NCBI GenBank assembly: GCA_030035585.1
Contig: CM057469.1
Location: 58,979,501 to 59,043,500 of the forward strand
Direction of reading: 5' to 3'
Length of the DNA: 64,000 nucleotides
Origin: Dugong dugon
Taxonomy: Eukaryota; Chordata; Mammalia; Sirenia; Dugongidae
The notes below the pieces were generated by a model. That model was not told where the DNA came from and made no database searches. It saw only the letters and a program-made list of their open reading frames with translations. The position numbers and the translations under genes were made by a program. Below are positions 22,886 through 34,470 of this stretch, in pieces. Numbering within the stretch: position 1 is the stretch's first letter; every line of letters begins with the position of its first letter.

Positions 22886-23147
22886 TCTTTCTTCTTTTTG
22901 ATGACCCTCTACTTTACCAACCATGATGTTATTATCCAGGAACAGGTCTCTCCTGATAACGTATCCAAAATACATGTGATGAAGTCTCACCATCCTGGCT
23001 TCTAAGGAGCACTCTTGCTGTACTTCTTCCAAGATAGATTTGTTCATTTTTCTGGTAGTCCATGGTATAGTCAATATTCCTCTCCAACACCGTAATTCAA
23101 ATGTATCAATTCTTCAGTTTTTCTTATTCATTGTCCAGCTTTTGCAT
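22886..23147 (-). mobile_element. RTE 3'-region fragment
   Basis: Minus-strand RTE from the 'tgaccctctactttaccaa' block to the 'ttattcattgtccagctttt' block. The outermost 3' tail is absent. The 77-codon-scale frames here (RKMNKSILEEVQQECSLEARMVRL) are the RTE C-terminal segment. Confidence 0.85.
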
Positions 23148-23159
23148 TTGCTCTGGGTT

Positions 23160-23370
23160 GAAAATAAAAGACCAAACTCATTGCCGTCAAGTCGGTTCCA
23201 ACTCATAGTGAACCTATAGGACAGAGTAGAACTGGCCCTTAAGGTTTCCAAGGCTGTAATCTTTACGGAAGCCGACTGCCACATCTTTCTCCCGTGGAAT
23301 GGCTGGTGGGCTGGAACCGCTGACCTTTCAGTTAACAGCCAAGCGCTTAACCGCTGCAGCACCAGGATCC
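23160..23370 (-). mobile_element. AfroSINE with perfect target-site duplication
   Basis: Minus-strand, nearly complete: tail attgccgtcaagtcggttcc, middle cacatctttctcccgtgg, head gttaacagccaagcgcttaa. Flanked by ttgctctgggtt at 23148-23159 and 23371-23382. Confidence 0.95.
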
Positions 23371-23549
23371 TTGCTCTGGGTTAGCCTATTGCTAACACTA
23401 TTGCAGTAAGTGATTAAAGGCTTAACTGTTATTTTCATTTTCGCTTGTTGTCTTAATTGGCTACCTTTAAAACTAGCAGCTCAGCTCTCAGCTCATCTCA
23501 GTTTTTGAAGTACTTTCCATCTCCACAAGGAGATTTAGAGTCCCTATCC

Positions 23550-23612
23550 CCTAAGGGACTTAGAATTGACTTGGCAGCAACGGGCTTGTTTTGTTGTTGC
23601 TGTTCCCTAAAG
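23550..23612 (+). mobile_element. AfroSINE 3' tail remnant
   Basis: The run gaattgacttggcagcaacg followed by a T/G-rich stretch matches the AfroSINE tail. The part upstream is too diverged to delimit. Confidence 0.5.
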
Positions 23613-23614
23613 AA

Positions 23615-23880
23615 GGAAATCTTCTATTAAAGGAAACAGAGAAGTCTCATTCAGCTATAACATACTGCTGCCACCTGGGCTTTTTGGACTCTTCATGTCC
23701 AGAGACCAGTAGGCAAGAAGTGTCGTCTCATCTTGGTAGAGCAATTGATCTGCTCGTTGGCAGGAAATAGCATTGCTGTTACCAGTGGGAACAGAAAGGA
23801 ACAAGTAATACTACCTCTTGGTACTCAATTGTCATAGTAAATTGAAAATCACAGCAATCTCAGCCTGAGAAAGACAAAAG
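23615..23880 (+). mobile_element. ERVL/MaLR-type internal fragment
   Basis: Matches in order what I recall of a mammalian ERVL-like internal region: ctgctgccacctgggcttt, ttggactcttcatgtccaga, gaccagtaggcaagaagtg, then ctcttggtactcaattgtca and cagcaatctcagcctgagaa. No open frame of useful length. Family level is by memory only. Old L1 sequence starts immediately after. Confidence 0.5.
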
Positions 23881-23937
23881 TAATCTTTGACAAAGGAGCA
23901 AAAGCAATCCATTGAAGAAAAGATAATCTTTTCAACT

Positions 23938-24313
23938 GTCAAAAGAAACTGAGCCAATAATAAAATTAATCTATTAGATGATGTTCATTCAGGCAGAAGA
24001 TTCTCTAATTGGGTGGCACCAAACCACATGTGTGCCACCAGTATCAGCAGAGATTGGCTTATATTGATGAAATGTTAAGCAAAAGTTTATTTCTGATTGG
24101 CTAATACAATTTGCTATAGAAATGCTGTCAGGTTTCCGCTGGTCAACTAGAGTGGGAGCAATGTCAAAATCTCATTGGTCAATGAGGGTGGCCTGATTTA
24201 CAGGAAAGCTAGGCTTAAGTTTTAGTAAAGACAAGTCCTAGGGCCATTGTCAACTGGATGGCCAATGCCACTTTGTCAACCACACAACTCCATTTTCATA
24301 TCATTTACCCAAA
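23938..24313. other. Unidentified 375-bp insertion in L1, CCAAT-rich
   Basis: The L1 text breaks after cttttcaac and resumes at aaatggtgcaggaac. The insert holds several attgg/ccaat motifs (near 24019, 24052, 24097, 24174) and a paired gtggcaccaaaccac..gtgtgccacc. Motif content recalls a retroviral LTR promoter, but no family, TG/CA ends or target-site duplication could be fixed. Confidence 0.45.
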
Positions 24314-25276
24314 AAATGGTGCAGGAACAATTGAACATCCATTTGCAAAAAAAAAATAAACCTAGGCACCGATCTTACATCAAAAAATTAATTTAAAATG
24401 AATCATAGAACTATATTTAAAATGCAAAACTATATATTTTCTAGAAAAAAGCATAAGAGTAAATTTTTGTGACCTTGGGTTTGGAGAGGAGTTTTTGAAT
24501 CCAATAGCACGACTGATGAGAGAAAATAATTGGTAAATTAGGCATTATTAAAATTAAAATTTTCTTCACTGTGAATAGAGAATAAAATTAATATTAATAA
24601 TCAGTGCATTATTGGCATTGACTATAAATATTAATACTGATTACAATAAGACCTAGTACAATTATTTAATCATTAATATTAAGGTAATGACAAACCACAA
24701 AATTGTAGAAAACACATGCAAAGTATATACCTGATGAAAGACTTGTATCTAAAATATACAAACTCTTAGAGCTCAACAACAATGGCATAATTTTAAAGTG
24801 TGCAAATGATCTAAACAGACATCTCACTGAGGAAGATACACAGATGGAAAATAAACATAAGAATAGAAGCATATCATCAATTATCATGAGAAAATTGCAA
24901 ATTATAACAAGAATGAGCTATCGCTACATAGCTAATAGAATGGAAAATATCCTGATAAACTGACATTAGCGATGACTGGTGATAACAGGAAGCAAAAGGA
25001 ACTCTAACTCATTGCTGGTGGAAATAAAAAATGGCACAGTAACTCTGGAGGACAGTTTAGCAGTTTCTTAAAACTTTACACATCTTCTTACCATACAATC
25101 CAGTGATCATGCTCCTAGATGTTTACCCAAGTGATTTGAAATCATAGATCCACACAAAATCCTGCATACAAGTATTTAGAGCAGCTTTATTCATAATTGT
25201 CAGAAACTGGAAGCAACCAAGATGTCCTTCATGAGAGAATGGGTAAGCAAATGTGGTACATTCATGTAATGGAATA

Positions 25277-25838
25277 TGTGATCATTAAGGTTTGGCTGGG
25301 CCATGATTCTCAGTGGTTTGGCAGTTATGATGTAGTTTGGCAGTCATATGATGATGTGGTCACTTTCATGATGAGATTTGATGTAACAGGAGCACCTCCA
25401 TGATGGGATCTGCTGTGAGTAGCCAATCATTTGAAAGGGAGTTTCCTTAGGGGTGTGCCCTGCATTGAATATAAGTGGACTTTCTGGCAAGTTTATGGGC
25501 TTTTGTTTGCAGCACTGGAATCCTGCAGCTGGCTCCTATGCTTTTGGCCTCCAGTTTTTGGGACTTGAGTTAACAGCTTACCTGCTGTCTTGCCTGTCAA
25601 TCTTGAGTTTCATCGATATTGAAACCTGTGAGCAAGGGCGCTGCTGTCCGACATGCCAATCTTGGGTTCGCCAGCCCCTGTGGCTATGTGAATCAGAAGA
25701 AGCCTCTATCTTGACCCATGGACTTGGAATGTTCCAGCCTCTACAACCATGTGAGTCATTTCCTTGAAATAAATCTCTCTCTATATATATTTATACTCTT
25801 TACTGGTTTTGCTTCTCTAGAGAACCCAGCCTAAGACA
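25277..25838 (+). mobile_element. Solo LTR (MaLR/ERVL-like), copy 1 of family A
   Basis: Starts tgtgatcatt, ends cctaagaca, and is flanked by gaata at 25272-25276 and 25839-25843, a 5-bp duplication as expected for ERVL/MaLR. A tandem-like segment (gtggtttggcagttatgatgt then a similar gtttggcagtc) lies near the start, and a polyadenylation signal aataaa at 25768-25773. The old L1 is continuous on both sides. A second copy is at 29994-30559. No internal retroviral genes accompany it. Confidence 0.85.
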
Positions 25839-26502
25839 GAATATTATACAGCAATAAAAAGAAATGGGCTATTAAGACGTGAAAAGATGCAAATGAATCT
25901 TAAAGGCATATTTCTACGTGAAAGAAGTAAATCTGAAATGGTGACATACTGTGTGATTCCAAAAAAATGGCATTCTAGAAAAGGCAAAATTATAACAAAG
26001 TTAAAAAATAATCAGTGCGGGGTATTTGTAGGTGGTGAGCAGGAGAAGAGTGATTATTGCTGAGGTGAAACACAGGTTTTTGTTTTTTGTTTTTCTTTTT
26101 AAGTGTGGTGAAACTATTTTGTATCATGTTATAATCGTGGATATATAACACTATGGATTTGTCAAACCTCGCAGAACCTTATAGCCCAAAGGGAAATATA
26201 TGCAAATTAAAAAACAAATCACATAAGAAATCAGGAATTTCAGGATGGAAAGATGAATGTGACAAACAACCTAACTGTACTAAAATGCATACCAAAGCCT
26301 CACTAAAATGGGCAAGAGAAAAAGCTGCTGACCTCAGTAATCTGGAAAATAAGTGGAATATGTAAAGCCAAAATCAAAACGAAGTATATACAACACTGTA
26401 CTCTAGTTGCTAAAACTGTAGTCCACAGGGCTTGATTAACAATGCTGATCCTACTATACATAGACTCCGGAAATGATCATTTAAGTATTGTAAATAGAGG
26501 AT

Positions 26503-26692
26503 AGACCCATTAAAACGACTATTATTCAAATTTATAACCAACCACTAATGATAAAGATGAAGAAATTCAAGATTTTTACCAACTTCTGCAGTCTGAAATT
26601 GATGGAACATGCAATAAAGATGCATTGATAATTAATGGGGATTGGAAAGCAAAAGTTGGAAACAAAGAAGTAGGATGAATAGTTGGAGCTAG
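26503..26692 (+). mobile_element. RTE internal fragment (endonuclease segment)
   Basis: Plus-strand piece of the endonuclease region (gatgaagaaattcaagattt.., then gatgcattgataattaatgg.. corresponding to the DALIITGDWN block). Both ends of the element are missing. It lies inside the 3' UTR of the old L1. Confidence 0.8.
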
Positions 26693-27469
26693 ATTTTTTG
26701 ATGTTAGAGTAGGAGTTTTCAGATAAGCAAGGGAAAGAGGCTATAATGATCCACATGCTAATGGATTAGAGTAGGAGACCTCAGCACAAACACATCTTAA
26801 GCTTCATATAAATACAGAGGGTTACATATAGAAATATTTATAGATATGTGTATATATAAATATGGGCTAATGTGCATACATATAGCTCTTTGCTCTGTCA
26901 GTGTATAGACCTTAAAAGAAATGGCACTCCAGTAGCAAGGAGCACACATAGCACGCAGATCTTGGTTATTAGTAGCATTCTCCAATAAAAGGAGCCAGAG
27001 CTGTTTGGAGAAATAGGTGATTCTAGGGATAGGGCAGGAAATCAATGAGATGAACCTAGTGCATCTTGTATTGTCAGAAAGCAAGGAGCTGATTAAACAA
27101 AACAAAACAACAAAAAAACCCACACACAAAATGATGGTGGTATGTGAAGAGAAAATAGGAGCCAAGTACAAGAGCTACTAATGGCCAAAGCTGGAACAAT
27201 TACAGCTACTAAATAAATACATAAATAAATAAATATTGGGTTATAACCCATACTATAAAATAGATATCCGTAGTGATAGAAATGGAGAAAGAGAGAAAAC
27301 TCTCCCCCTGCAGAAGAATTTAAAAAATGTGTGTAGATACATCTTTAAGGATGGATTTCTAAAGAGTACAAAATGAGGAAAAACAGCTGCAAACATCCAT
27401 TAGTAGTAGGAACGTAGAAAGTACCAAGTACCAATTTAGGAAAATTGAAAGTCTTTAAAAATGAAATGG

Positions 27470-29612
27470 AACATAAAGATTGATATCCTAGGCATTAGTG
27501 AGCTGAAATGAACCAGTATTGTACATTTTGAATTAGACAATCATACGATCTACTATGCCAGGAATGACAAATTGAAGAGGAATGACATCATATTCATTGT
27601 CAAAAAGAACATTTCAAGATCTATCCTGAAGTACAACACAGTGATAGGATAATATCCATACATAATATCTATTCTTACAATGAAGATAAGTTAATATGAC
27701 TATTATTCAAACTTGCACACCAACCACTAAGACCCAAAATGAAGAAATTGAAGATTTTTTCCAATGTCTACAGTCTGGAATTAATCAAACATGCAACAAA
27801 GATGCATTGATAATTACCGGTGATTGGAATGTGAAAGTTGGAAGCAAATAAGAAGGATCAGTAATTGGAAAATACGACCTTAGGGATAGAAATGACGATG
27901 GCGATCACATGATAAAATTTTGCAAGACCAATGACTTCTTCATTGCAAATACCTTTTTTCAACAACATACATGACTATTATACACGTGCACCTTGCCACA
28001 TTGAATACACAGGAATCAAATCGACTACATGTGTTGAAGAGATGATGGACAAGCACAATATTATCAGTCAAAACAAGGCCAGGGGTTGACTGTGGAACAG
28101 ACCATCAATTTATCATACACAGTTCAAGTTGAAGCTAGAGGAAATTAGAGCAAGTCCATGAGAGCCAAAATACAACTTTGAGTATATTATATCTGAATTT
28201 ACAGAACATCTTAAGAAGATATTTGATGCATTGAACACTAATGACAAAAGACCAGACAGTTTGTGAAATGATATCAAGGATATCAAGGATATCATTCATG
28301 AAGAAAGCAAAACATTACTAAAAAGACAGGAAAGAAAGAAAAGACCAAAACAGATGTCAGAAGAGACTCTGAAAATTGCTCTTGTAGCTAAAGTGAATGG
28401 AAGAAATGAGATGTAAGAGAACAGAGCAGAAGATTTCCAAAAGCAGCTCAAGAAGACAAAGTAAAATATTATAATGAAATGTGAAAAAACCTGGAGTTAG
28501 AAAACCAAAGGAAAGAACACAGTTGACATTACTCAAGCAGAAAGATCTGAAGAAAAAATTCAAGGGTTGAGTTGCAATGTTGAAGGATTCTATGGTTAAA
28601 ATATTGAAAGAAATAGAAAGCATTAAAAGAAGATGTAATGAATACACAGAGTCACTGTATCAAAAAGAATTGGTTGACTTTCAACCATTTCAGGGGGTAG
28701 CATATAATCAAGAACTGACGATACTAAGGAAGAAGACTAAGCTGCACTGAGGTCATTTTCATAAAACAAGGCTCCAGAAAATGATGGAATACAAATTGAG
28801 ATGTTTCAACAAACAGATGCAGTGCTAAAGGTGCTCACTCCTCTGCATCAAGAAATTGGAAAACAACTACCTGGCCAACTGACAGGAAGAGATCATATTT
28901 GTGCTTATTTAGAAGAAAGGTGATCCAACAGAATGTGGGAATTATTGAACAATATCATTAATATCACATGCAAGTAAAATTTTGCTGAAGATCATTCAAA
29001 AGTGGTTGCAGGAGTACATCTATAGGGAACTACCAGGAATTCAAGCGGATTCAGAAGAGGGGGTGGAACCAGAGATATCATTGCTGATGTCCGATGGATT
29101 TCGGCTGAAAACAGAGAATACCAGATAGATGTTTACCTGTATTTCATTGACTATGCAAAGGCATTCAGTTGTGTGGATCATAACAAATTATGGATAACAT
29201 TGTGAAGAATAAAAATTTCAGAAGTCTTCATTATGCTCATGTGTAGCCTGTACATAGACCAAGAGACAGTCATTTGAGCAGAACAAGGGGATACTGCCTG
29301 GTTTAAAGGAAAGGTGTGTGTCAGGTTATATCCTTTCACCCTACTCATTTAATCTGTATGCTGAGAAAATAGTCTGGGAAATTGGACAATATGAAGAAGA
29401 ACACGTCATCAGGATTGGAGGAAGACTCATTAACAACCTGTGATATGCAGATGACACAACCTTGCTTGCTGAAAGTGAAGAGGATTTGAAGCATTTACTG
29501 ATAAAAACCAAAGACTATAGCCTTCAGTACGGATTGCACCTCAACATAAGGAAAAAAATCCTCACAACTGAATAAATAAGCAACATCATGATAAATGGAG
29601 AAAAGATGGAGC
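27470..29612 (+). mobile_element. RTE-clade LINE, 3' end missing
   Basis: Plus-strand RTE from the DILGISE endonuclease block (27480) through linker and RT to just past motif C (gagaaaagatgga, 29612). L1 sequence follows at once, and the missing 3' part is not found on its far side. RT motif C is intact as YADD at 29444-29455 but is preceded by a TGA codon. The segment gaagaataaaaatttcagaa near 29207 marks a subfamily distinct from the RTEs at 2 and 6 kb. Confidence 0.85.
27480..29550 (+). pseudogene. RTE ORF remnants (endonuclease to RT)
   Basis: No frame above 60 codons survives, yet all blocks are readable: the endonuclease (GDWN block near 27820), the linker with the EETLKIAL-like run near 28365, RT block KAPENDGIQIEMF near 28770, motif A region FIDYAKAF near 29145 and motif C YADD at 29444-29455. 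Many stops and frameshifts. Confidence 0.75.
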
Positions 29613-29993
29613 TACCCAAAGACAGAGCTCCAAAATACATAAAACAAATTCTAACAATTGAAAAGAGAAATAGACAGTTCTACAATAATAGTAGGAGACT
29701 TCAACACACCACTTTCAATGATGGACAGGACAACTAGCAAGAAAAACAACAAAGTTACAGAAGAGCTAAATAAGACAATCAAACAAATTGACCTCACAGA
29801 CATATACAGAACACACCACCCAAAAGCAGCACAGTATAACATTCCTCTCCAATGCACATGAATCATCCTCCAGAATGGACCATATTTTAGGTCACAAATC
29901 CACCTCAATAAATTCAAAAACATCAAAATAATACAATGCACCTTCTCTCATTATAGCACTATAAAACTAGAAATCAATACCAGAAAGGACAAA

Positions 29994-30559
29994 TGTGGTC
30001 ATTAAAGTTGTATGTCAAATTGGCTGGGCCATGATTCTCAGTGGTTTGGCAGTTATGATGTAGTTTGGCAGTTGTATGATGATGTGATCACTTCTATGAT
30101 GAGATTTGATATAATGTGATCACCTCCTTGATGGGATCTGTTGTGAGTAGCCAATCATTTGAAAGGGAGTTACCTTGGGGGTATGGCCTGCATCAAGTAT
30201 AGGACAACTTTCTGGCTAGGCTCTTGAGCTTTTGCTCTCACTGGATCCTGCAGCTGGCTCCTGTTCATCTGACTTCCAATTCTTGGGACTTGAGCTAGCA
30301 GTTTACCTGCTGTCTTGCCTATCGATCTTGGGATTCATTGGTCTTCACAGGCTGTGAGCCGGAGCCCTGCTGTCTGACTTGCCGATCTTGAGTTCACCAG
30401 CCCCTGTAGCTATGTGAATTGTGAATCGGGGAGGCCTCCACCCTGACCTGCATTCCAGCCTCTACAACAGCATAAGCCATTTCCTTAATATAAATTTCTC
30501 TCTCTATGTATTTATATGCTTTACTGGTTTTGCTTCTTTAGTGAACCTACCCTAAGACA
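29994..30559 (+). mobile_element. Solo LTR, copy 2 of family A
   Basis: Same family as 25277-25838: tgtggtcatt start, the gttatgatgtagtttggcag block, aatttctctctctatgtatt and cctaagaca end. It splits the L1 endonuclease frame. The flanking 5-mers are acaaa and acagg, only a partial match, so the duplication has decayed. Confidence 0.8.
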
Positions 30560-31642
30560 ACAGGGGAAAAAAATTAAATACATGGAGACTGAATAGCACC
30601 TTACTTAAAAATTATTAGGCAATAGAATAAATTAGAAATGAAATAAAATAATTCATAGAATCAAGTGAGAATGAAAATACAACATATCAAAACTTTTGGG
30701 GCACAGAAAAGCAGTGTTCATAGGAGAACTTATACCAACAAATGTACACATCAAAAAAGCATAAAGGTCCAAAATCACTATCTTAACCCTACAACTCGAA
30801 CAAATAGAAAAGGAGCAGCAAAAGAACTCTGCAATCACGAGAAGAAAGGAAATAGTAAAGATCAGAGCAGAAATAAATGAAGTAGAAAACAAAAAACAAC
30901 AGAAAGAATCAACAAGACTAGAAGTTAGTTCTTTGACAAGATCAGTAAATTGACAAAACACCGGCCAAACTGACAAAGGAAAAAAAAATGAGAAGATGCA
31001 AACAAACAAAAAAAATAAATTTATGACATTACAACAGAACCGAGATAAAAGGATCATAACAAAATATTATGAAGAAATTGTGCTCCAACAAATTTGAAAA
31101 CCTAGAATAAATGGACAAATTTTTAGAAATACACTATCTACCTAAACTAACATATATATAAATAGAAAATTTGAACAGACCTATAACAAAGAAAGTAAAG
31201 AGGTTATTAAAAAAAAGCCCCACCCAGACAGCTTCACTGAAGAATTCTAACAAACATTCAGAGAAGAGTTGATAACAATTCTACTCAAGCTATTCCAGAA
31301 TATAGAAGAGGAAAGAATACTCCCTAATTCATTCTTTGAAGCCAGCATAGCCCTAATACAAAAGCCAGGCAGAGACACCACTAAAAAAAGAAAATTACAA
31401 CTATCCCTAATGAATATAGACACAAAAATTCTTAAGAAAATTATAGCCAAGAGAATTCAACAGTATATTAAAAAAATATTACATATAATCAAGTGGGATT
31501 CATACTAGGGATACAAAGATGGTTCAACATTAGAAAATCAATTTACATAATTCACCACATAAATAAAAAAAGAAAAAGAATCACATGATCATCTCAATCA
31601 ACACAAAAAAAGCATTTGATAAAATCCAAGACCCTTTCCTGA

Positions 31643-31793
31643 TAAAAACTCTCAGCAAAATAGGAGTAGAAGGAAGTTCCTCAACATAATTAAGGGCATA
31701 TATACAAAACCATTAATTATGTTGAGGAATTTACCTTCTATTCCTATTTTTGCTGAGAGTTTTTATAAGGTAAGGGCATATACACAAAACCAG
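31643..31793. repeat. Inverted duplication inside L1
   Basis: The L1 segment 31643-31693 is followed, after a 19-bp spacer, by its reverse complement at 31713-31765 (about 90 percent identical). The spacer text taagggcatatatacaaaac then recurs at 31771-31790. The L1 reading continues after the second spacer. This is the pattern of a single template-switch event. Confidence 0.9.
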
Positions 31794-31794
31794 C

Positions 31795-32296
31795 GTTAAA
31801 AAACAAAGATGTTTCTTTGAGGACTAAGGTGCACCTGACTCAAGGCATGGTATTTTCAATTGCCTCATATACATGCAAAAGCTGCATGATGAATAAAGAA
31901 GAGCAAAGAAGAATTGACGCCTTTGAATTATGGTGTTGGCAAAGAATATTGAATATACCATGGACTACAAGAAAAATGAACAAGTTTGTCCTGGAAGAAA
32001 TACAGCCAGAATGCTCTTTGGAAGTGAGGATGGTGAGACTTCGTCTCATGTATACTTGGGACATGTTATCAGGTGGGACCAGTTCCTGGAGAAAGACATC
32101 ATGGTTGGTGAAGTAGAGGGTCAGGGAAAAAGAGGAATCCATCGACAAGATGGATTGACATAGTGGCTGCAACAATGGGCTCAAACATAACAATGATTGT
32201 GAGGGTGTAGCAGGACGGGGCAATATTTTGTTCTGTTGCACATAAGGGTAGCTCTGAGTCGGAACCAAACCAATGAAACCTAGCAACAACAACATG
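31795..32296 (+). mobile_element. RTE 3' fragment inserted in L1
   Basis: 5'-truncated RTE starting gttaaaaaacaaagatg, with the C-terminal domain (TKVHLTQGMVFSIASYTCKS..MNKEEQRRIDAFELWCWQRI) and a 3' tail ending in aacaacaac. Flanked by caaaaccagc (31785-31794) and caaaaccaac (32297-32306), a 9 of 10 match. The L1 is continuous across it. Confidence 0.92.
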
Positions 32297-33705
32297 CAAA
32301 ACCAACAGTCAACATTATTCTCAATGGAGAAAGATTGAGAGCATTCCTCTTCAGAACAGGAATGAGACAAGAATGTCCTTTTTCAATATTTGTCAGTGCT
32401 CTTATTCAATATTGTACTGGAAGTCCTAGCTAGAGCAAAAAGACATGAAAGGAAAATAAAAAGTATCCAAATTGGAAAGGAAGAAGTAAATCTATCCTTA
32501 TTCACATATGACATGATCCTATATCTATAGAAAATCTCAGAAACTCCACAAGAAAGTTACTGGAACTAATAGAAGGGTTCAGCCAAGTAGCTGGATAGAA
32601 GATCAATTCAGAAAAATCAGCTGGTTTCCTCTACACTAACAAGGAGGACTTTGAAAAAGAAATCAGGAAAACAATACTATTTACAATGGCCCCCAGAATG
32701 GTAAAATAGCTAGAGATAAACCAAACCAGGGACATAAAAGACTTACATAAGGAAAACTAAAAAACACTACTGTGGGAAACTAAAAGACATCTACATACAT
32801 GGAAAATATTCAATGTTCATGGATTGGAATACCTAACATTGTGAAAATGTGAATACTAGCAAAAGCGATCTATATATATAATGCAATCCTGATATAAATC
32901 CCAACAACATTTTTTAATGAAATCATGAACTAATCTCCAACTTTATATGGAGAGGAAGGAATCCCCAATAGCTAAAGTAATATGGAAAGAGAATAAAAAA
33001 GTAGGAGGCCTGGCACTTCCCGATCTTAAAACTTACTGTACAGCCACGGGAATCAGAACAACTTGATACTGGTTCAATGACAGATGCATCGACCAATGGA
33101 ATAAAATTGAGAACCCCAAAGTAAATCCATCCATATATGGGCAGCTAATCTTCGTTGAAGTGTCAAAGTTCATTCAACTAGGAAGAAGCATTCTCTTTAA
33201 CAAATGGTTCGGACAAAACTGGATATCTATATGCAGAAAAATAAACCAGGATCCATACCTCACACTATGCACAAAAACTAGCTCAAAATGGATCAAAGAC
33301 CTGAATGTTAAAGATAAAACTATAAAGTTCCTGGAAGATAACATAGGGTCAAAACTAGTACACCTAATTTTTGGCATAAACAGCCTATCAAACCAAACTA
33401 AAATGCAAGAATGACAGAAGATAAATTAGATAACTGGGACCTCCTAAAAATTAAATACTTATGCTCTTCAAAAGACTTTATCAAAAGAGTAGAAAGAGAA
33501 CCTACAGACTGGGAACAAAGCTTTGGCAAACACATATCTGATAAGGGTCTAATCTCTAAAATATATAGAAAACTTCAACAACTGAATGACAAAAATACAA
33601 ACAAGCCAATCAAAAAATGGGCAAAAGACAGGAACAGACACTTCACCAAGGAGTACATTAAGGCAGCCAACAAATATATGAAAAGATGTTCATGATCATT
33701 ATCCA

Positions 33706-33930
33706 AGAAAACAAAAAAAAAAAAAAACCCAAACCCACTGTCGTTAAGCTGATTCTGACTCATAGCGAACTTATAGGACACAGTGGAACTGCCTCATGGG
33801 GTTTCCAAGGCTGTAAATCTTTACAGAAGCAGACTGCCACATCTTTCTCCTGTGGAGTAGCTAGTGGGTTCGAACCACCAACCTTTTGGTTAGCAGCAGA
33901 GTGCTTTAACCACTTCAACACGAGGGCTCT
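33706..33930 (-). mobile_element. AfroSINE 1 of a triple tandem
   Basis: Minus strand, with an A-run and cccaaaccc as the reverse-complement tail, middle cacatctttctcctgtgg and head ttagcagcagagtgctttaa. It is followed by cattagacattaaac, which recurs after the next SINE. It interrupts the L1 C-terminal region. Confidence 0.92.
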
Positions 33931-33945
33931 CATTAGACATTAAAC

Positions 33946-34102
33946 AAAAACTCATTGCCGTCGAGTCAATTCTGACTGCTAGTGACCCTATAGAATAGAG
34001 TAGAACCACCCCAAAGAGTTTCCAAGGAGCTGCTGGTATATTCAAACTACTGACTTTTTGGTTAGTGGCCTGAGCTCTTAACCACTGTGTTACCAGGGCT
34101 CC
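33946..34102 (-). mobile_element. AfroSINE 2 of a triple tandem
   Basis: Minus strand short-form copy: ctcattgccgtcgagtcaat tail to ccactgtgttaccagggctc head. Bounded by cattagacattaaac at 33931-33945 and 34103-34117, a perfect 15-bp repeat. Confidence 0.94.
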
Positions 34103-34117
34103 CATTAGACATTAAAC

Positions 34118-34267
34118 CCGTTGCTGTCGACTGGATTCCAACTCATAGCGAACCTATATGACAGAGTAGAACTGCCCCAAAGAGATTCCAAGGAGTGCCT
34201 GGTGGATTCGAACTGCCAACCCTCTGGTTAGCAGCATAGCACTTAACCACTATGCCTCCAGGGTTTT
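34118..34267 (-). mobile_element. AfroSINE 3 of a triple tandem
   Basis: Minus strand short-form copy: ccgttgctgtcgactggatt tail to cactatgcctccagggtttt head. Bounded on the left by cattagacattaaac (34103-34117) and on the right by cattagacat (34268-34277), after which L1 sequence resumes. Confidence 0.94.
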
Positions 34268-34369
34268 CATTAGACATCAGAGAGATGCAAATCAAAACTA
34301 TAATAAGATGTTATCTCCTAAGTATATATGCAAGAGAAATGAAAACAGTGTCCACACAAAAGCTTCTAC

Positions 34370-34470
34370 TCCAATCAAAAAATGGACAAAGGACAGGAAC
34401 AGATACTTTCCCAAAGAGGACATTCAGACTGCCTACAAGTACATGAAAAGATGCTCACAAGCCTTAGTTA
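34370..34470 (+). repeat. Second copy of an L1 segment also at 33605-33695
   Basis: The block ccaatcaaaaaatgg..caaa through ..atgaaaagatg occurs at 33605-33690 and again here. Between them, after the SINEs, a short later-ORF2 piece (aagagaaatgaaaacagtgt) is out of order. Either two L1 copies are fused here or the L1 was locally rearranged. Confidence 0.75.

Larger units (their letters stand above)
23880..27450 (+). mobile_element. Old L1 (L1M-type), ORF2 C-terminal part and 3' UTR
   Basis: Plus-strand L1 from the aagtaatctttgacaaagga block of late ORF2, through tttctagaaaaaagcataag, the ggaaactctaactcattgctgg-like block at about 24990 and the tttattcataattgtcag block at 25190, to a long 3' UTR ending near 27450. 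Reading frames are destroyed. Interrupted by an unknown 375-bp insert (23938-24313), an LTR (25277-25838) and an RTE piece (26503-26692). The 3' UTR part after 25840 is assigned less surely than ORF2. Confidence 0.65.

Noticed and set aside
25453-25767. 104-codon plus frame with many cysteines
   Set aside because: It lies wholly within the solo LTR of family A; the second copy at 30 kb has no comparable frame.
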